Part shown: positions 46,939 through 59,207 of the stretch, in pieces | Layout: the number at the start of each line of letters is the position of its first letter | Numbering within the stretch: position 1 is the first letter of the stretch | DNA from: Lactifluus volemus | Taxonomy: Eukaryota > Basidiomycota > Agaricomycetes > Russulales > Russulaceae | Direction of reading: 5' to 3' | Assembly (NCBI GenBank): GCA_022376515.1 | Contig: WTXI01000002.1 | Location: 1-64,000 of the forward strand | DNA: 64,000 bases | Notes under the pieces: model-generated | Database searches by the model: none | Seen by the model: only the letters and a program-made list of their open reading frames with translations | Told to the model about the DNA's origin: nothing | Translations under genes and position numbers: made by a program

Positions 46939-47963
46939 TCAACGGTGACATGGCTGGAAAAAAACAAGGAGTGAAAAGAGTTGGTTATTCCTACACTTCG
47001 TTAGCACCGTACGACCAATTACATTTAGTCCTGAAATACTGGAATCACCTCGTTCCAGCATCACCTGCAAGGGGGCCATGTCCCGCTTGTCACGCGCATG
47101 TACGTCAGCGCTGTGTTTCAGGAGTAGCCGCGTAACTCCAAGTTTCCGCTTACCCCCCATACTTTTGCGTTCACGTCAGAACGGAACCGTGTTCAACTTG
47201 AACACGGTGAAGAAGCTGCACGAACTCGGAGTTTCTCTTTGACGAAGAGATGACGGATAACACCGTCGACCTTCACAGCAAGATCGAGCAGATAACGTAC
47301 AGCCTCAAGGGAGCAATCCTTGGCTACTTGATCAATGGAGTTAAGGTCGTGACAACGCGCGCTCGCATCCACGCCATGCTTCATCAACAACTGCACGGCC
47401 TGAAACTTCCTAGCCTCGAATGCTGTCCATAAAGGAGTTTCACCATGGCAATTTGTAGTGGCCACATCAGCTCTACTGTTGAGCAAACAACAACTCTATC
47501 GGCTATACGTCCCTGCATCTTATAGTAGCATGCAACTGAGTCACCTCTGATATTTATGTCCAACTGCAGACGAATAATGTCTGGATGTCTCCTATGGAAA
47601 GCCACATGAAGCGGAGACAAATGGTAACCTCTGGCGTTTACATGCCGTGGTAAGTTGCTCTGCCAGGCTGAAGAAACTGCATGCCACAGGATAGTATAGG
47701 GTGTCGCTTTCGCTTGCGATCATGATGGACGTTCATCGAAGCCCTTTGTCCCATCTTCCAAATCGATCCATGTCGTGGATCCAAATCCAGGCAGAAAGTT
47801 GTGGCTTCGACGAGTCGAATAACCGTCCCATCCCAACTCGTCGAATCTTTCTGTCTTGTGACGTGGCTAGCCATTTCGTGATCAAAACCTCTTTCACCGT
47901 GAAATGTAAAACCGGACTACCAGGGAATCGTTGACCTCGACAACCGCAATTGAACTTGAGCAT
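46939..47963 (-). pseudogene. Broken ankyrin-repeat protein gene (NACHT-ankyrin type C terminus)
   Basis: On the minus strand the pieces run MLKFNCGCRGQRFPG to SAWIWIHDMDRFGRWDKGLR, then an in-frame TGA (near 47735). The frame continues TSIMIASESDTLYYPVACSF, then shifts to HVNARGYHLSPLHVAFHRRH and PDIIRLQLDINIR. After a likely intron (about 47470-47550) come ADVATTNCHGETPLWTAFEA and RKFQAVQLLMKHGVDASARC, and later VTRLLLKHSADVHARDKRDM. These are ankyrin helices with the usual TPL and LL..GADV spacing. The LYYP...HVNARG join is typical of the fungal NLR-like ankyrin proteins. The stop, the frameshift and the loss of any NACHT domain show it is a relic. No upstream start or P-loop was found up to 48.7 kb. 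Confidence 0.7.
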
Positions 47964-50900
47964 GGTAACAACTACGCATCTTCGGGGTCAGCTCGTTATC
48001 AGCTAAGGCGCCTTTTCAGAGTCGAACCGAACCGCGAGAACCTCGGTTACTATAGTCCCTCGATGCGTAGTGGGCGAAGCGAGGCCAGAAGACACTGCTG
48101 TAACAGACGATTCGTATACTTCCATTTCCCTTCGGGGATCTCCTTCAACGTTCTTGGAGCACGAGGAACGAGGAAACTTTTTATTTACATACCGTGAGCG
48201 CCTGCTGAAAGTCTGCGGATGACCAGGTCCTTATCTTCAGATCTCCACCTCCGCGTCTCGTGTGAATGAATGCCATAGTTGATAATGTCAAGCGCTAAAG
48301 CGCTCAAGAACGGATCGGATGTCATGTTCATCACGACTTGTGACTAGAATATGCACGCGTGAGGTATGTGACCTCATCAGGACCATCGCACAAGTAGGAG
48401 GAGTGTTCAGGAATTCATGCACAGCATCCACCATGATAGTCGTTCCTCAAAGTTGAGCATGTCCTTGACACATTGTATTAGTAGTTGGTAGTTCGCTGCC
48501 GTCATTATGCGCTGTGTATAGTTGAGACAAGAGACCGCAGAAATGGTGAGACTGGTCACAGACTGGGTCAGGAGTGAAGAAACGAAGATGCTGACGCGAT
48601 TCGACCTATCGTTCTCGTCGTTGTAGTGAAAGTAGGTTGATGAGCTGGTCAACAATATAAACTCCTAACATATCAGAGAATGGGCTTGCCAGCCTGAGAG
48701 CCCGGGAAGCGGTCAACGGTGATGAGGACCCAGAGAGTAGAAGATTCTAGTACGGTTGCTATGTATCCACAAAATGGAGCCGTTGGAATTCCGTTCGTTG
48801 AAAGAACTGCTGTTTATGAACACATTGCAGTGCCTTCGTAGTGACGCCTGCGGGCAATACTGTGACTCATGGGTGGATCTGGAGGGGAGCCATTTTCGTA
48901 GCTAAGGCAGTTTTAAAAGGGGACAGTGAACGGTTGATCGAGTGCGCAACTGTGGACGGAGTAAGCAGACCCAGTATTAGCGTGGCCAAGCAAGTTTTGC
49001 GTATCCTCCCTAGGTTTTAGCCACCGCCACCGCCACTGGCACGCGCCTCTCTTCCTGTGTCCATTCGCCTAATGGTTGTGGTACATCTCAGCCTCTTTCC
49101 TATCAGCTTGTTGAAAAAAAATCCTGGATAGGTGAACGAAGAACGAGGCATAGAATGCATAGACTCATCGATTCTCTGCGTTAACCGTCATTTCCGCTAC
49201 GGAAATGACGATAAGGCAGAGAATCAGTGAGTCTGATCACAGAATAGTTATCGAGATGTGTGAGAAAGCTTTGGGTGCGTTCGAAGATATCCACCCTTCT
49301 CCGAGGTGAATGCATTCCGTAATTCCTTAGTTGTGTCCTTATAACGCCCAGCATATCAGACGGCTAAGGATGGACGCCACTTTCAGAAATTATCACATAT
49401 TCAGGAGAAAATGTCTGCTAATTACTGTAAGAAAAAAACTCTTGCACCAGCTGATTGCCTCGCCAAGTGTAGCGGAAAGCACGAACAGAACACGTACGGT
49501 AGGATCACGCCACTTCATCAAAGTCTGGCAACTCTTCCCAACTTGATTGAGTGCGTTATTTGCTTTTGAAATACTGGCGTCAGCGGAGTGGCAGGAGTCG
49601 AACTGGTTAACAAATGGATATCTTGTCCGGTCTTGCTTTTGTATTCTTTCCTTCAAAGCAGCGCGTCGAAAATAGAGAAACCGACACGGTTGGCTAGTTC
49701 GTTTGTTGCTGTAGACATAACGTTTGGGTAGAAGCAGGGAGCTTGGCTGAGCGGGACACGGCTACCACCCGGTGACCTTCAAGTTCCCACACGGTAACTT
49801 AGTCCCGCGTCCTCGCTTATGCTCTCGTCTAGGCAACACATGGCTCGTCATGCATGACCTACCTAACCGTCACACCTCATAACTTTCTCTCTGATCATTT
49901 GAAAGGTTCACATTTCTCCTTGGAACATGTTCCAAAGGCATCTACTAGTACCACAGGTGGATTCTTCATTTCCCTTTATTCTCATTGCGACGACTTGACT
50001 AAGTCTGAGGGGGATATTTCTAGTGTCGGGCGGCACTTGCCGTTGCCGTAACGTGTAGTTCAACCGGATAAAAGGTTGTGTCTCGACTCTCGACCCCCTC
50101 TCATTTTTTTTCCTGTCGCTACAGCCCACTGGCAATATACCCTTTAGAAATGTTCCCTAGCGCTTTTTTGCAAAACGCCGTGGGCATTATAATTCTCTTC
50201 CATGAAGTACGCTACGGGCGGTGATACGAGAGCGTGATCTTGATCACATTCTTGCATCGTCCGACTCCTCGGACATAGTGGCAGCCCTCTCAGTAACATG
50301 TACACTGTAGAACTCATTTCCTCATTGGCTAGGTCGCTACTGAGTTGTGCATCGTGACCCCCACGGGGCCCGTGGTGGTCATTTCTTCTCTACGCCATCG
50401 GGCTTCTTATACCGACGGTCCAGAAACTGGTCGCTATTACGTCCTTGCGCCCCCGAACCACCTACCCCATATGTCCATGCAATCCGTATGCATCTTCTCT
50501 TATCACCCCTCCAGATTCCATAGCACTGGGGCGCCTGATCATGATGAACGCGAAGCATCATTCCAGAAAAGAAAAAAAATAGTTCCTTCTCATTCCTTTC
50601 TGGTGGCACTGTTTCATCAGTTTGCCTCATATATTCAAGATTAGGGCACTTAAAGGAGAGGATGGGGGAGTCCTGAATAGATGTGGGGCTGAAAATTTCT
50701 TTGTGATGCGCTCTCAACACCAATGCGTGCGCATCAGTGCGCGTTCATACCAGGCTCGACAAATCGTTGGGCCCAGGCCATTTCTAACAATCGGATTACA
50801 GATTCGACATCAATTCTTTACGCCTTGAATTTTCCCTCATTAGTTTCTCGGAGGCAGTATATACTGCAAGTTACGATGGTGAACCACTCTTCCGGTCCAT

Positions 50901-51368
50901 AGAGTTACCGTAATCTCAGAGCTCAAACGGCTGATATTCCGGGCTCGGCACGCTCTGGTTCTGGTTTTTAAGCTTCGACATCGTGGTTGACAGCTTCCGA
51001 TTCCCTCATTTTCGCCGGCGAAGATACCCCACGAGCAGTTACAATTCACAGTACGGGAGTTTTCCTTGGTGATCAGGGACGCTAATTGATAAATTTTTAC
51101 CTCTAGCTCAGCTCGTCTGACTTCTGACACATTTCAAGTTGATGTCTTGACCGTGACTAATAGCGAAGGACCAGTCGCATGCAAGTTCAAGTTGGACTAA
51201 CGTCATTGTGCCTCTAACGTTCGCACTATTCGCACTATTTCCCCATTTATTCAACAAAGTCTGTCTTCAAGACGACGATATATATACCGCTTGTGCCGCA
51301 TCAGTTTTGTCATTGACACTTTTCACCTCCCTCTTTCTTGGTTGTCGCTCGCTTCTGCCGCTACCCTG
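47964..51368. other. Long gene-poor stretch with one strong hairpin
   Basis: No convincing gene in 3.4 kb. A protein-like open segment on the minus strand near 48407-48560 (IMTAANYQLLIQCVKDMLNF) might be a further remnant of the ankyrin gene. The hairpin at 49162-49233 is annotated separately. TATATATA at about 51279-51286 lies 80-90 bp before the next start codon. Confidence 0.5.
49162..49233. repeat. 72-bp near-perfect hairpin
   Basis: The arms are about 34-35 nt. The left arm begins GACTCATCGATTCTCTGC and ends CGTCATTTCCG. The right arm mirrors it (CGGAAATGACG ... GCAGAGAATCAGTGAGTC) with only a few mismatches. The central loop is about 2-4 nt. It lies in non-coding DNA. It could be a MITE core, a structured RNA or an inverted duplication; the sequence does not decide. 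Confidence 0.8.
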
Positions 51369-53006
51369 ATGGCCAGCTTATCATCTGCCCCGCCCGAAGT
51401 CATGCAACTGTACGTCACCTTGGCATGTCGTTGACCATATCCTGACTTTTTTTGCGCCTAGTGCTGCCCCTCTTGTGCGCGTTGGCTCATTTTCACCGTT
51501 CACCCAACTACTCACAACTTGAACGACGTGTACAGCTCTTCGGTCCTCTAGTTAATTGGTGCCTGTATGGCGCTCTGTGTGTCCAAATTTGTAAGTGTCT
51601 CATTTCAAGTTCAATTGTTCCATTAAATGATCTACGCACAGATGTATATAGCTACAACTTCCCGGACGATAAACGAATCATAAAATTCCTCGGTGAGTGG
51701 GGTTATGTCGACACTCCAAGCGAAGTAACGAGCAAGTAGAATAGCATACTTCGTCTTTCTACTGGATACCGTCCAAACGATTCTGACCGCAGCCGATGTC
51801 TACTATTGGTTCATTGAAGGATTTGGCGACGTGGAGCACCTCAAACAATCGCACTTTGCTCCTATCGATATCCCGTTAATCCATGCAATCATTTCGCTCA
51901 TCATTCAAGAATATTTCTGCTATCGAATCTGGACTCTAAATAGACGATCATCATGGTTTTGCATTGTCATCGCTGTTGTATGTATATCTCCTGTGATATC
52001 CAGAATGTTCTGACTGTGTCTCGATAAAGATTTCAGCGCTTCAATCAATCGGGGGATTTTGGGGTGGAATCAAGGCAAGTCTTGTGCAAATCACTCAATA
52101 CTCATACCCACCGCATGGTCCAGTCACTCGTACTTGGGAGGTATGCCGTCTCCAAGGCGGCGTTCTATGTGCGCATTCCCGGTTCCACAATGGTATACAG
52201 GTAGCTGATGAATTGCAACGTTAGCTCTGGTCGATCCCGAGTGCGGTGGCGGATATCCTTATTGCTGGCTCAATGTTGCTACTTGTTCGTGATCTCCCCT
52301 CTTTTCTACTCAAAGGCATCAACCATTCGCTCTCTCGCAGCTGACTCAAACCCGTGGCCACGATGGTCGTTTCCCTAACTACATATTGGTTCGCGTGGTG
52401 CGTCTTGTCGTCGAAACGAACACACTTACAGGTATATATCTTTGTACAAACACCAAGTATCCTGGTCTCCATCTTACGCCATATTAAGCTAGCGTTGCTA
52501 TCACCTCTTTCGTGCTTTATGTCGCCTTCCCTGTAGGTAAAGCTAAGACATCTTACATTCCTTCTTCTAACCCATTTTTTTGTCTTCGCAGAATCAAATC
52601 TATTACACATTCACGTACGTTTTGTCGTATGACGCTGATGCACGTGCTGATGTTCGAACAAGTGCCGGAATTATTGGGAAACTGTAATTGGCGTGTTGTA
52701 CGTGATGTGTGAACGGTTTCTCACGAGAGCTCCAGGTATTCCAACACCCTGTTGGTGAGCCTCAACAACCGCATCTACTTCCGTGACCATCCTTCCACCG
52801 ATGCCGTTGTGGATAGCGGACATGTGACTTCTGACCAGTTTCGTCGTTCCGCGGTGGCATCACTCCATTTTTCTGATCGTCGGCTATCCACACACACGGG
52901 AACGCCCGATGGTACTTTCAAGCTTCATTCCATTTCCCACGCTATGGACTTGGAAAAGGGCAAAAGCGACGCGGTCAAGGTCAGCATTAGTTCGGATTCA
53001 AGATGA
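51369..53006 (+). CDS. DUF6534-type membrane protein, copy A
   Basis: This belongs to a basidiomycete-specific multi-pass membrane protein family of unknown role. The start MASLSSAPPEVMQ leads through short exons to LFGPLVNWCLYGALCVQI, DVYSYNFPDDKRIIKFL, AYFVFLLDTVQTILTAADVY, YWFIEGFGDVEHLKQSHFAP, IDIPLIHAIISLIIQEYFCY and ISALQSIGGFWGGIK. The DUF6534 part follows: VADILIAGSMLLLL, LTQTRGHDGRFPNYILVRVV, RLVVETNTLTA, ASVAITSFVLYVAFPNQIYY and YSNTLLVSLNNRIYFRDH. The cytosolic tail ends ISSDSR at 53006. About ten introns are present; the one at 52075-52123 is GC-AG. It is the inverted neighbour of copy B. Confidence 0.85.
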
Positions 53007-53775
53007 GGCTTACCGACCTTTGGTACCATTGATATTCAGTCACATATGACAAGATTCCTAGGTTCAGCGCTGCATGACGCGACCACATCGGCTGTGGTCG
53101 ATGACGGAGTTGGTACGGCCGGTCGATTTTCTTGACGTTCACATGACCCGTAATGCCAGTCTATCACGTCTATCACTTATTTTCTCTTCACGTTTTGTTT
53201 TTATATGCAACTTTCATTCCACTATACGCCTAGGACGAGATGCAGAGTGGGATTGATTGTACATAGTTACGAGAGGAATTCAATTGTAAATAATACGTTT
53301 GTACTTAGGTAGAACACTAAGTTGGAGGTGGATTTAAAGCTGGAGTGCAGGGCGTTTATCCTAGCACCTTCTTTCAGTTCTTGGCCATGTCTGTGAGAAG
53401 GCTATTTCCGGGCTGTCTGCGTGGTTGCTTTGCTTTGTCAGCGCCTCTACTAGGTCATCCTTCAACCGATGAGCGACATAGATATGGCCGTATAACGCGT
53501 CATCAAAGCTGATGGTGTCGACTCTATAATTTGAAAAAGGTAGAATTCAAGTTCCGTCGATCACTTGTAACTAGTAGAGTCCAAACAACAAGCGATACAA
53601 CACAGTAATATGGAGTCGTGTAGACCTACAACCTAAAGGCGCCCCTATCTAACAGGTCCATATTTAACCACAGCAGATTGGCCACATCAAACATAGGGAC
53701 GCAAGAAAATTGTAATTAATGGCTGAATAGAAGAGTAATTTAGAAGTAGAGGAGGACAGTAAAGATAGAACGTAC
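53007..53775. other. Intergenic between convergent DUF6534 copies A and B
   Basis: The stretch holds both 3' ends. No gene or repeat was recognised. Confidence 0.5.
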
Positions 53776-55426
53776 TCACCTTTGGCCTGAGCTAAAGCTG
53801 GCCTCGTCGCCTTTGCCTTGTCTTAAGTGCATAGGATGGGAAATGGAATGGAGCTTGATGCCTTCGTCGGTTGTGTTTGTAGGTGGCTGGCCTGGAGTAA
53901 ACGGTGACGTTACAGCGAAACGACGAGAATTGTCGGAAGAGATAGCATGTTCGGTATCAACGGTGATGGCGAGGGGGCGGTCGCGGAAGTAGATGCGGTT
54001 GTTGAGGCTCACCAAAAGGGTATTTGAATACCTGAAAAACGCTTGTGAGAACTGGCTCACACGTCGCATACACACGTTGGTCACATTTTTCCAATAATTC
54101 CGGCACTTTTTTTGCAAACATCATCAGTAAGGATGCCAGTTAGGCCCAACGAGACAAGACGTACGTGAACGTGTAGTATATCTCCTTCTGTGAAGACAGA
54201 GAAACAGGTCAGAAGAAGCAACGCAGGATGTCTCGGCTTAACCTACAGGGAAAGCTACATAAAGCGCAAAAGAAGCGACGGCTACGCTAGCTTTAAGATG
54301 GGATGGTGTAAGATGGGCATAGAAATAGGGTTTGTGCAAAGAGATGTACCTGTAAGTGTATTCGTTTCGACAATAAGACGAACCACGCGAACCAATACAT
54401 AGTTGGGAAAATGACCGGAATGGCGTCGGCTCAACTATGGCAAATCCAATTGAATAAGTTATGTCGCTAAGGAGAAAAGGGGTGAGGTCACGGACAAGTA
54501 ACACCATTGAGCCGGCAATCAGGATATCCACCAAAGCACTCGGGATCGACCAGAGCTAAAGTTGCAAGTTATCAACTGGGCGCGTACCATTATGACAACG
54601 GGAGTGCATACATATAGTGCCACCTTGGAGACTGCATACCTCCCCACTACGAGTGACTGGACCGCCTGTGGGCAAGAGCATACAAAGAGGTTTGAAAAAC
54701 ACTTGCCTCAATGCCGCCCCAAAAGGCCCCAATTGCTTGGATCATTGCCATCTTTATCCGAGCAGAGTCAGGGACTCGGACTTTTGGATATCACGGAAAA
54801 TATACGTACGATAGCGATTACAGCGCATAACCAAGGTCGCCTGCTCAGAGTCCAGATTCGATAGCAGAAATATTCCTGAACGATGAGCGAAATGACTGCA
54901 TCAATTAACGGGATATCTATAGGTGCAAAATGCGATTCCTGGAGGCGCTCTAGTACGCCATATCCTTCTATGAACCAATAGTAGACATCGGCCGCGGTCA
55001 AAATCGTTTGGACGGTTTCCAGTAGAAAGACGAAGTATGCTATTCTAATGGTTCGTCACTTCGTCTGGGGGTGCTAACGAATCCCGGACACTCACTGACA
55101 GCTTTTATGGTTCGTTTATCGTCCGGGAAATTGTAGCTATATACATCTGTGCATGGGTCATCGTCAATGGAACACTCGAACTTGAAATGAGATTGTTTAC
55201 AAGTCTGGACACAAAGAACGCCATATAGCCACCAGTTAACGAGAGTACCGAAGAGCTGTCAGTGTGGGTGTCGTTGTGAATACCCATTAACTCAATGACT
55301 AGAATGAGCTCCAACGCACAAGAGGGGCAGTACTGTGCAAAAGTCAGGATAACTCGGATCAAACAACACACCAAGTTTGACGTACTGTTTGATGACTTCG
55401 GGTGTGGCAGACGGTAACCTGGCCAT
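53776..55426 (-). CDS. DUF6534-type membrane protein, copy B
   Basis: This is a paralogue of copy A in inverted orientation. The start MARLPSATPEVIKQ at 55426 parallels MASLSSAPPEVMQ of copy A. Exon order is the same: VYSYNFPDDKR..., DVYYWFIEGYGVLERLQESH, FAPIDIPLIDAVISLIVQEY, FCYRIWTLSRRPWLCAVIAI, AIGAFWGGIE, SIPSALVDILIAGSMVLLV, the final YSNTLLVSLNNRIYFRDRP and a tail with KLHSISHPMHLRQGKGDEA, stop at 53776. The intron after GGIE (54706-54657) begins GCAAGT, at the same place as in copy A. The high similarity in exons and in intron position points to a duplication with inversion. The function is unknown. Confidence 0.83.
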
Positions 55427-56421
55427 CAGCATACTAACTTAGTAGCGGAAGTGAATGGCAACAAGTGGGAAGGAAGGATGTGAGGGAGCCATAACAAGCT
55501 GAAGTGAAACAAGTAAATATATCCTTTGATCACGGGACAATTTCGGACACACACGCCGCGGCGATGAGGCCTCGATGGGGATGTTGCCAGTGTAAATTTT
55601 GCACGAGTTAGCCGAATCTTGATCCTCTGAAATTGACCGTGTTGTAACCAGCGCATACAGGCTCAGCCCGTGAAAGCGAAGGCCAATATAAATGGTATTA
55701 TCTAACCTGTAGTGAGCTCACACAGGCTAAGGAAGAGTCAGTAAGGGATGTAAGTAATAAGTCAAAGATAAGCTACTAACCTCAGTCCGTGAAAGCAAAG
55801 GCTGAGGCACAAAAGGAGAGCGTTCCGTACTATAAGTACTACTAGGCATTAAATGGAGAAATTTAAAGTGTATTCAGTAGCTGTTCGGGAATTAATTTTC
55901 TCACCGATGTGAGCGGAACTGGAAAAGCTTATCGTAGAGTTATGCTTTAAAACTGCTGTAACCGATGAACGATCGAGAGAACCATTGATGGTGCTCAACG
56001 ATGGTGAAATTGCCCCCTAATACCGTGACAACGTTGAGAAGGTGGCACAAGAAGTTTCATACAGTTCATCCTCCCCTCTAACGGTACTAATTATGAGAGG
56101 CGAATATAAGCCAACGGTTGGAACAATGCAACAAAACAATGCCACAGGCAGGGAACGGGAATATTCTATGTGGAAAGTAGTCGTTTAGATGTGCCGGCTG
56201 CCCCATGATGGCCTCTATTGATGAGAGTAATTTGGGGTAACAAAAATTGCGCTTGTTGTGTTGACAAATTTCAGAGAACGAAATATGGTTGTGTACTTTG
56301 ATCGGGCCACAAGATACATCACAAGGTGCACGGCAGATGCCGAGAGTGTGAATCACGTGACATGCTGGCGTGATGGCCACAACTGTCAACAACTGAATCC
56401 ATTCGACTCGACTCAACAATC
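55427..56421. other. Intergenic, shared upstream region of copy B and SPP2
   Basis: A 20-mer pair recurs in direct orientation: CAGCCCGTGAAAGCGAAGGC near 55663 and CAGTCCGTGAAAGCAAAGGC near 55784. No gene was recognised. Confidence 0.5.
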
Positions 56422-57777
56422 ATGTCGACGCCTGCGCTCAACAAGGTGTCATTCACTGTTCGTCGTCCCACGCCAGAGTCGCGTGCTACCTCAATTGGCC
56501 TGGATTCTGATGACACACGTTTCAAATTGCCCGCCTTGCCCCGCCACATCATTCAAGACAACAGCGCTGGTAATAGCACCCCAGGCAGTCCTCTTCGCGG
56601 TAACTCTCCGAAAAGAAATGCACCAGATAGCGCAGATTCAAGCGACGAGGACGATGGCCAACCTCCAGATGAACTTGTAACCGGCTTTGACCGGTTTGGT
56701 GTTCAGCGGTGTGTACCCACGTAATCGCGCTCTAAACGCAGAGGTCCACAGCTCACTTTAGTTCATTCAATTAACCGTAGAGTCAACCCCAAACCTGAGC
56801 CGCAGGGCCCTCTCATCATACCCGCTTTAAAGGATCGTGATTGGCGAGAACTCGCAAGGAGACGCCGAACTGGCACTAGTGGCCGGATGTATGTTCCCCC
56901 CAGTGGCCAGGCGGGTACAGGCGCGGATGGGAGCGTTGGCGGACTCGGAACACGGGATACTATAAACTCGGGGCCGCAGATGGAAGGCCTGCAGGTACGC
57001 AAGCGTGCACGGATTGATGAAACCGATGGTAGAGTCATTGAGCCCGAGCCACCTGCTGCCATAGAGGACAGGTCTGAGGTGACTGAAGACCAACGTGCGA
57101 TACGTGCGCTTCTCGCTAGTGCTGAGGGAGATGAGGGTCATGAAATGCCAACGGTCGACATCATCCCCATGACGGATGGCAGCTCTGTACGATGTGCGCC
57201 AACGGAGGACGATGCATTCAAGCAGGACATTGACGAACTTCCCGGCGAGGTGACACTACAAGATTACGAACGCATGCCCGTCTCGCAATTTGGTGCTGCG
57301 CTGCTACGCGGAATGGGCTGGAAGCCCGGCGAACCTGCAAGCCGGAACAAAAATCGTGGAATCGTCGAACCTTGGCTGCCTCCCTCAAGACCTGCACTAC
57401 TTGGCATCGGCGCGAAGGAACGCGAAGTCTTTGACGACGGTAGTAGGGGAAAGCGTACACCTTCCCGCCCAGAACGCAAATACGTTCCACTCGTGCGCAA
57501 AGAGTCGGACAGGTCATCCTCGTCTCTTTCGCAACCCCCATCACGCAGTGATTCTAGGAGGGCGTCGCCATCGCCGTCGTCGTCGCGAACTGAACGAAGA
57601 GATCGCGATCAGGGCTATAGAGACCGATACCGTGATCGGGATCGGGATAGGGATGGGCGGAGTGATGGAGACCGTGAACGAGAGCGAGGTCAGGACGGAG
57701 ATAGGGATGGGCGAGGAGGTCGAGGTCGTGATCATTCGCCACATTCAAGTCGCCCAAGTCGTGACCGCCGTGATTAA
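56422..57777 (+). CDS. SPP2: Spliceosome G-patch protein Spp2 / GPKOW
   Basis: This is a G-patch cofactor that recruits and activates the DEAH helicase Prp2 for spliceosome remodelling. Two exons (56422-56708 and 56781-57777) give 427 aa. The N-terminal block KVSFTVRRPTP matches the conserved Spp2 start, followed by an acidic ELVTGFDRFGVQR motif and, across the intron, IIPALKDRDWRELARRR. The G-patch-like segment is MPVSQFGAALLRGMGWKPGE, with RPALLGIGAKE after it. The C terminus is an Arg/Asp/Ser-rich tail (DRYRDRDRDRDGRSDGDRER). The KOW domains of human GPKOW appear absent, as in fungal Spp2. The start matches the family N terminus. It is followed 112 bp later by another gene on the same strand. 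Confidence 0.92.
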
Positions 57778-57888
57778 TGACGACTCTTAATGACGACTTG
57801 GAATCGATTTTACTTTGGGCCATTACCGCTTGTTTTACGATCTTTTCATAAAAGGTGGATTGCCTCCTGTACTTTTACCCCCACCTAG

Positions 57889-59048
57889 ATGAGATATACT
57901 GTCTTCCTTGGGGCACCGCCTCCCTCGACCACGAGTACACTCAGTGACGATGAGTTGTCCTTTCAATGGCACACGGTTGAATCTACCACCAAAACAGCGT
58001 TGAAGGACACGAGCACCGAAAGTTTCCCGGTGTATCATTCTGCAGAACTCGACGCGGCTAGTCGACAGATCTCAACCATGTACGAGAACATCATATTCGG
58101 GGAGGAAGATGAGGACAAAGGTGATACTCAGATAGTTGAAGAGGACTTGATGCGCGGTACTACCCAAGGAGGTGAGACCGCATCGACGAGGCGTCGCAAC
58201 TGCATAGTAATGACCCCCTCGGTCTTCCCAGACAAAACGACTCTGACGACCTGGGTTGCGATGACACAGCCCGAAGGCCGGAGCGAAGCCATGAATAGTT
58301 TGCCGTTATTCGCATCAACAACACGCCTATCCATACAGAACAACATGGAGACGCAAGACTTCTCCACCGGCGGCTCTTATTCCGAGGCGTCGTCGTCCAT
58401 CGCGCGATTCCCCGCTTTTCAGTTCTCGCTGAGCGCACTTTCTTTCCTTGCCTCCGCTCGGGGAAAAGTATGCCTCCTACTTTCCGTGCTCGAAGTAGAT
58501 GGGCCGGACGAGGTTACCGTGCGTCGCGGACCGGATGCAGGGCACGTCGTTTCCGTACTTCGTCTAATCGTGGGCGACGAGGCGAACACAATTCGGAAGC
58601 TTACCGCATGGCGCGAAATCGCGGAGACGTGGGGCGGCGCGACCCAAGCGGAGGGCGTGCGTCGCGGTGACGTGGTTTACTTTGAAAGTACGCTCTTCTT
58701 TGCATCCGCCGCACCTCTTCGTGTTGTAATCTCACTCGCACGCACGCATATCGCTGACCTGCCCATCTTTTTTTATTGATAGGCGTCCTGGCCACCGATA
58801 CTGAAAGCGCCAACGGCGGACTCACGCCTGTCCTCACGGCGTCTCCAAACCTTCGCTCCCGGGCAGAAATTTGTTTCCGTACTATGCCGCGCCCATCCGT
58901 GCCAGCCGACATGCATCTGCGGCCCGACCTGCGTCTTAGTGCGAGCGACGCTGCAGTACGCCGCGTCGCTGCCGTTGTTGCGTGGTTCGAACGAATGGCC
59001 GGTCTCAGCGGCGCGCGGAGCGGTCCGGGTGTAGCGGTGGTCACGTGA
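57889..59048 (+). CDS. OB-fold-like protein, possibly shieldin SHLD2-related
   Basis: Two exons (57889-58687 and 58783-59048) give 354 aa. The N-terminal two thirds are Ser/Thr-rich and poorly ordered. The C-terminal part has a beta-rich pattern: KVCLLLSVLEVDGPDEVTVR, RGPDAGHVVSVLRLIVGDEA, IRKLTAWREIAETWGG, RRGDVVYFES and, in exon 2, RSRAEICFRTMP. The order (G-strand, VTV..GP..G, VVVD..., LW/AWR.AA..W, GDV..) resembles the single-strand-DNA-binding OB folds of SHLD2 and RPA1. That is my inference from pattern alone, not a proven match. The gene follows SPP2 on the same strand; co-expression is possible but no link in function is implied. Confidence 0.55.
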
Positions 59049-59207
59049 AACGCTGTGTTGGTTTTTGGTTCTGCCATTTTCGGGCCCGAGTCACATCTTT
59101 ACCCGAGCCACGCTCAAAGCTCGCGGCTGCTGCCACGAGCCATTGGCGACCACACAAACTCCATGCCCCTCAGTACAATATAAAGGAAGCAAGACCTGCC
59201 TCCTGCG

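Noticed and set aside
48407..48655. Separate minus-strand gene around IMTAANYQLLIQCVKDMLNF
   Set aside because: Too short and without clear exon limits; at most a remnant of the neighbouring ankyrin gene.
49560..49640. Possible tRNA on the minus strand (AGTTCGACTCCTGC resembles a B box)
   Set aside because: The T stem does not pair around the TTCGACT loop and no A box or acceptor stem could be found at the right distance.
57218..57823. Antisense open frames over SPP2
   Set aside because: They mirror the Arg/Asp-rich repeat coding of SPP2 and have no family signature.
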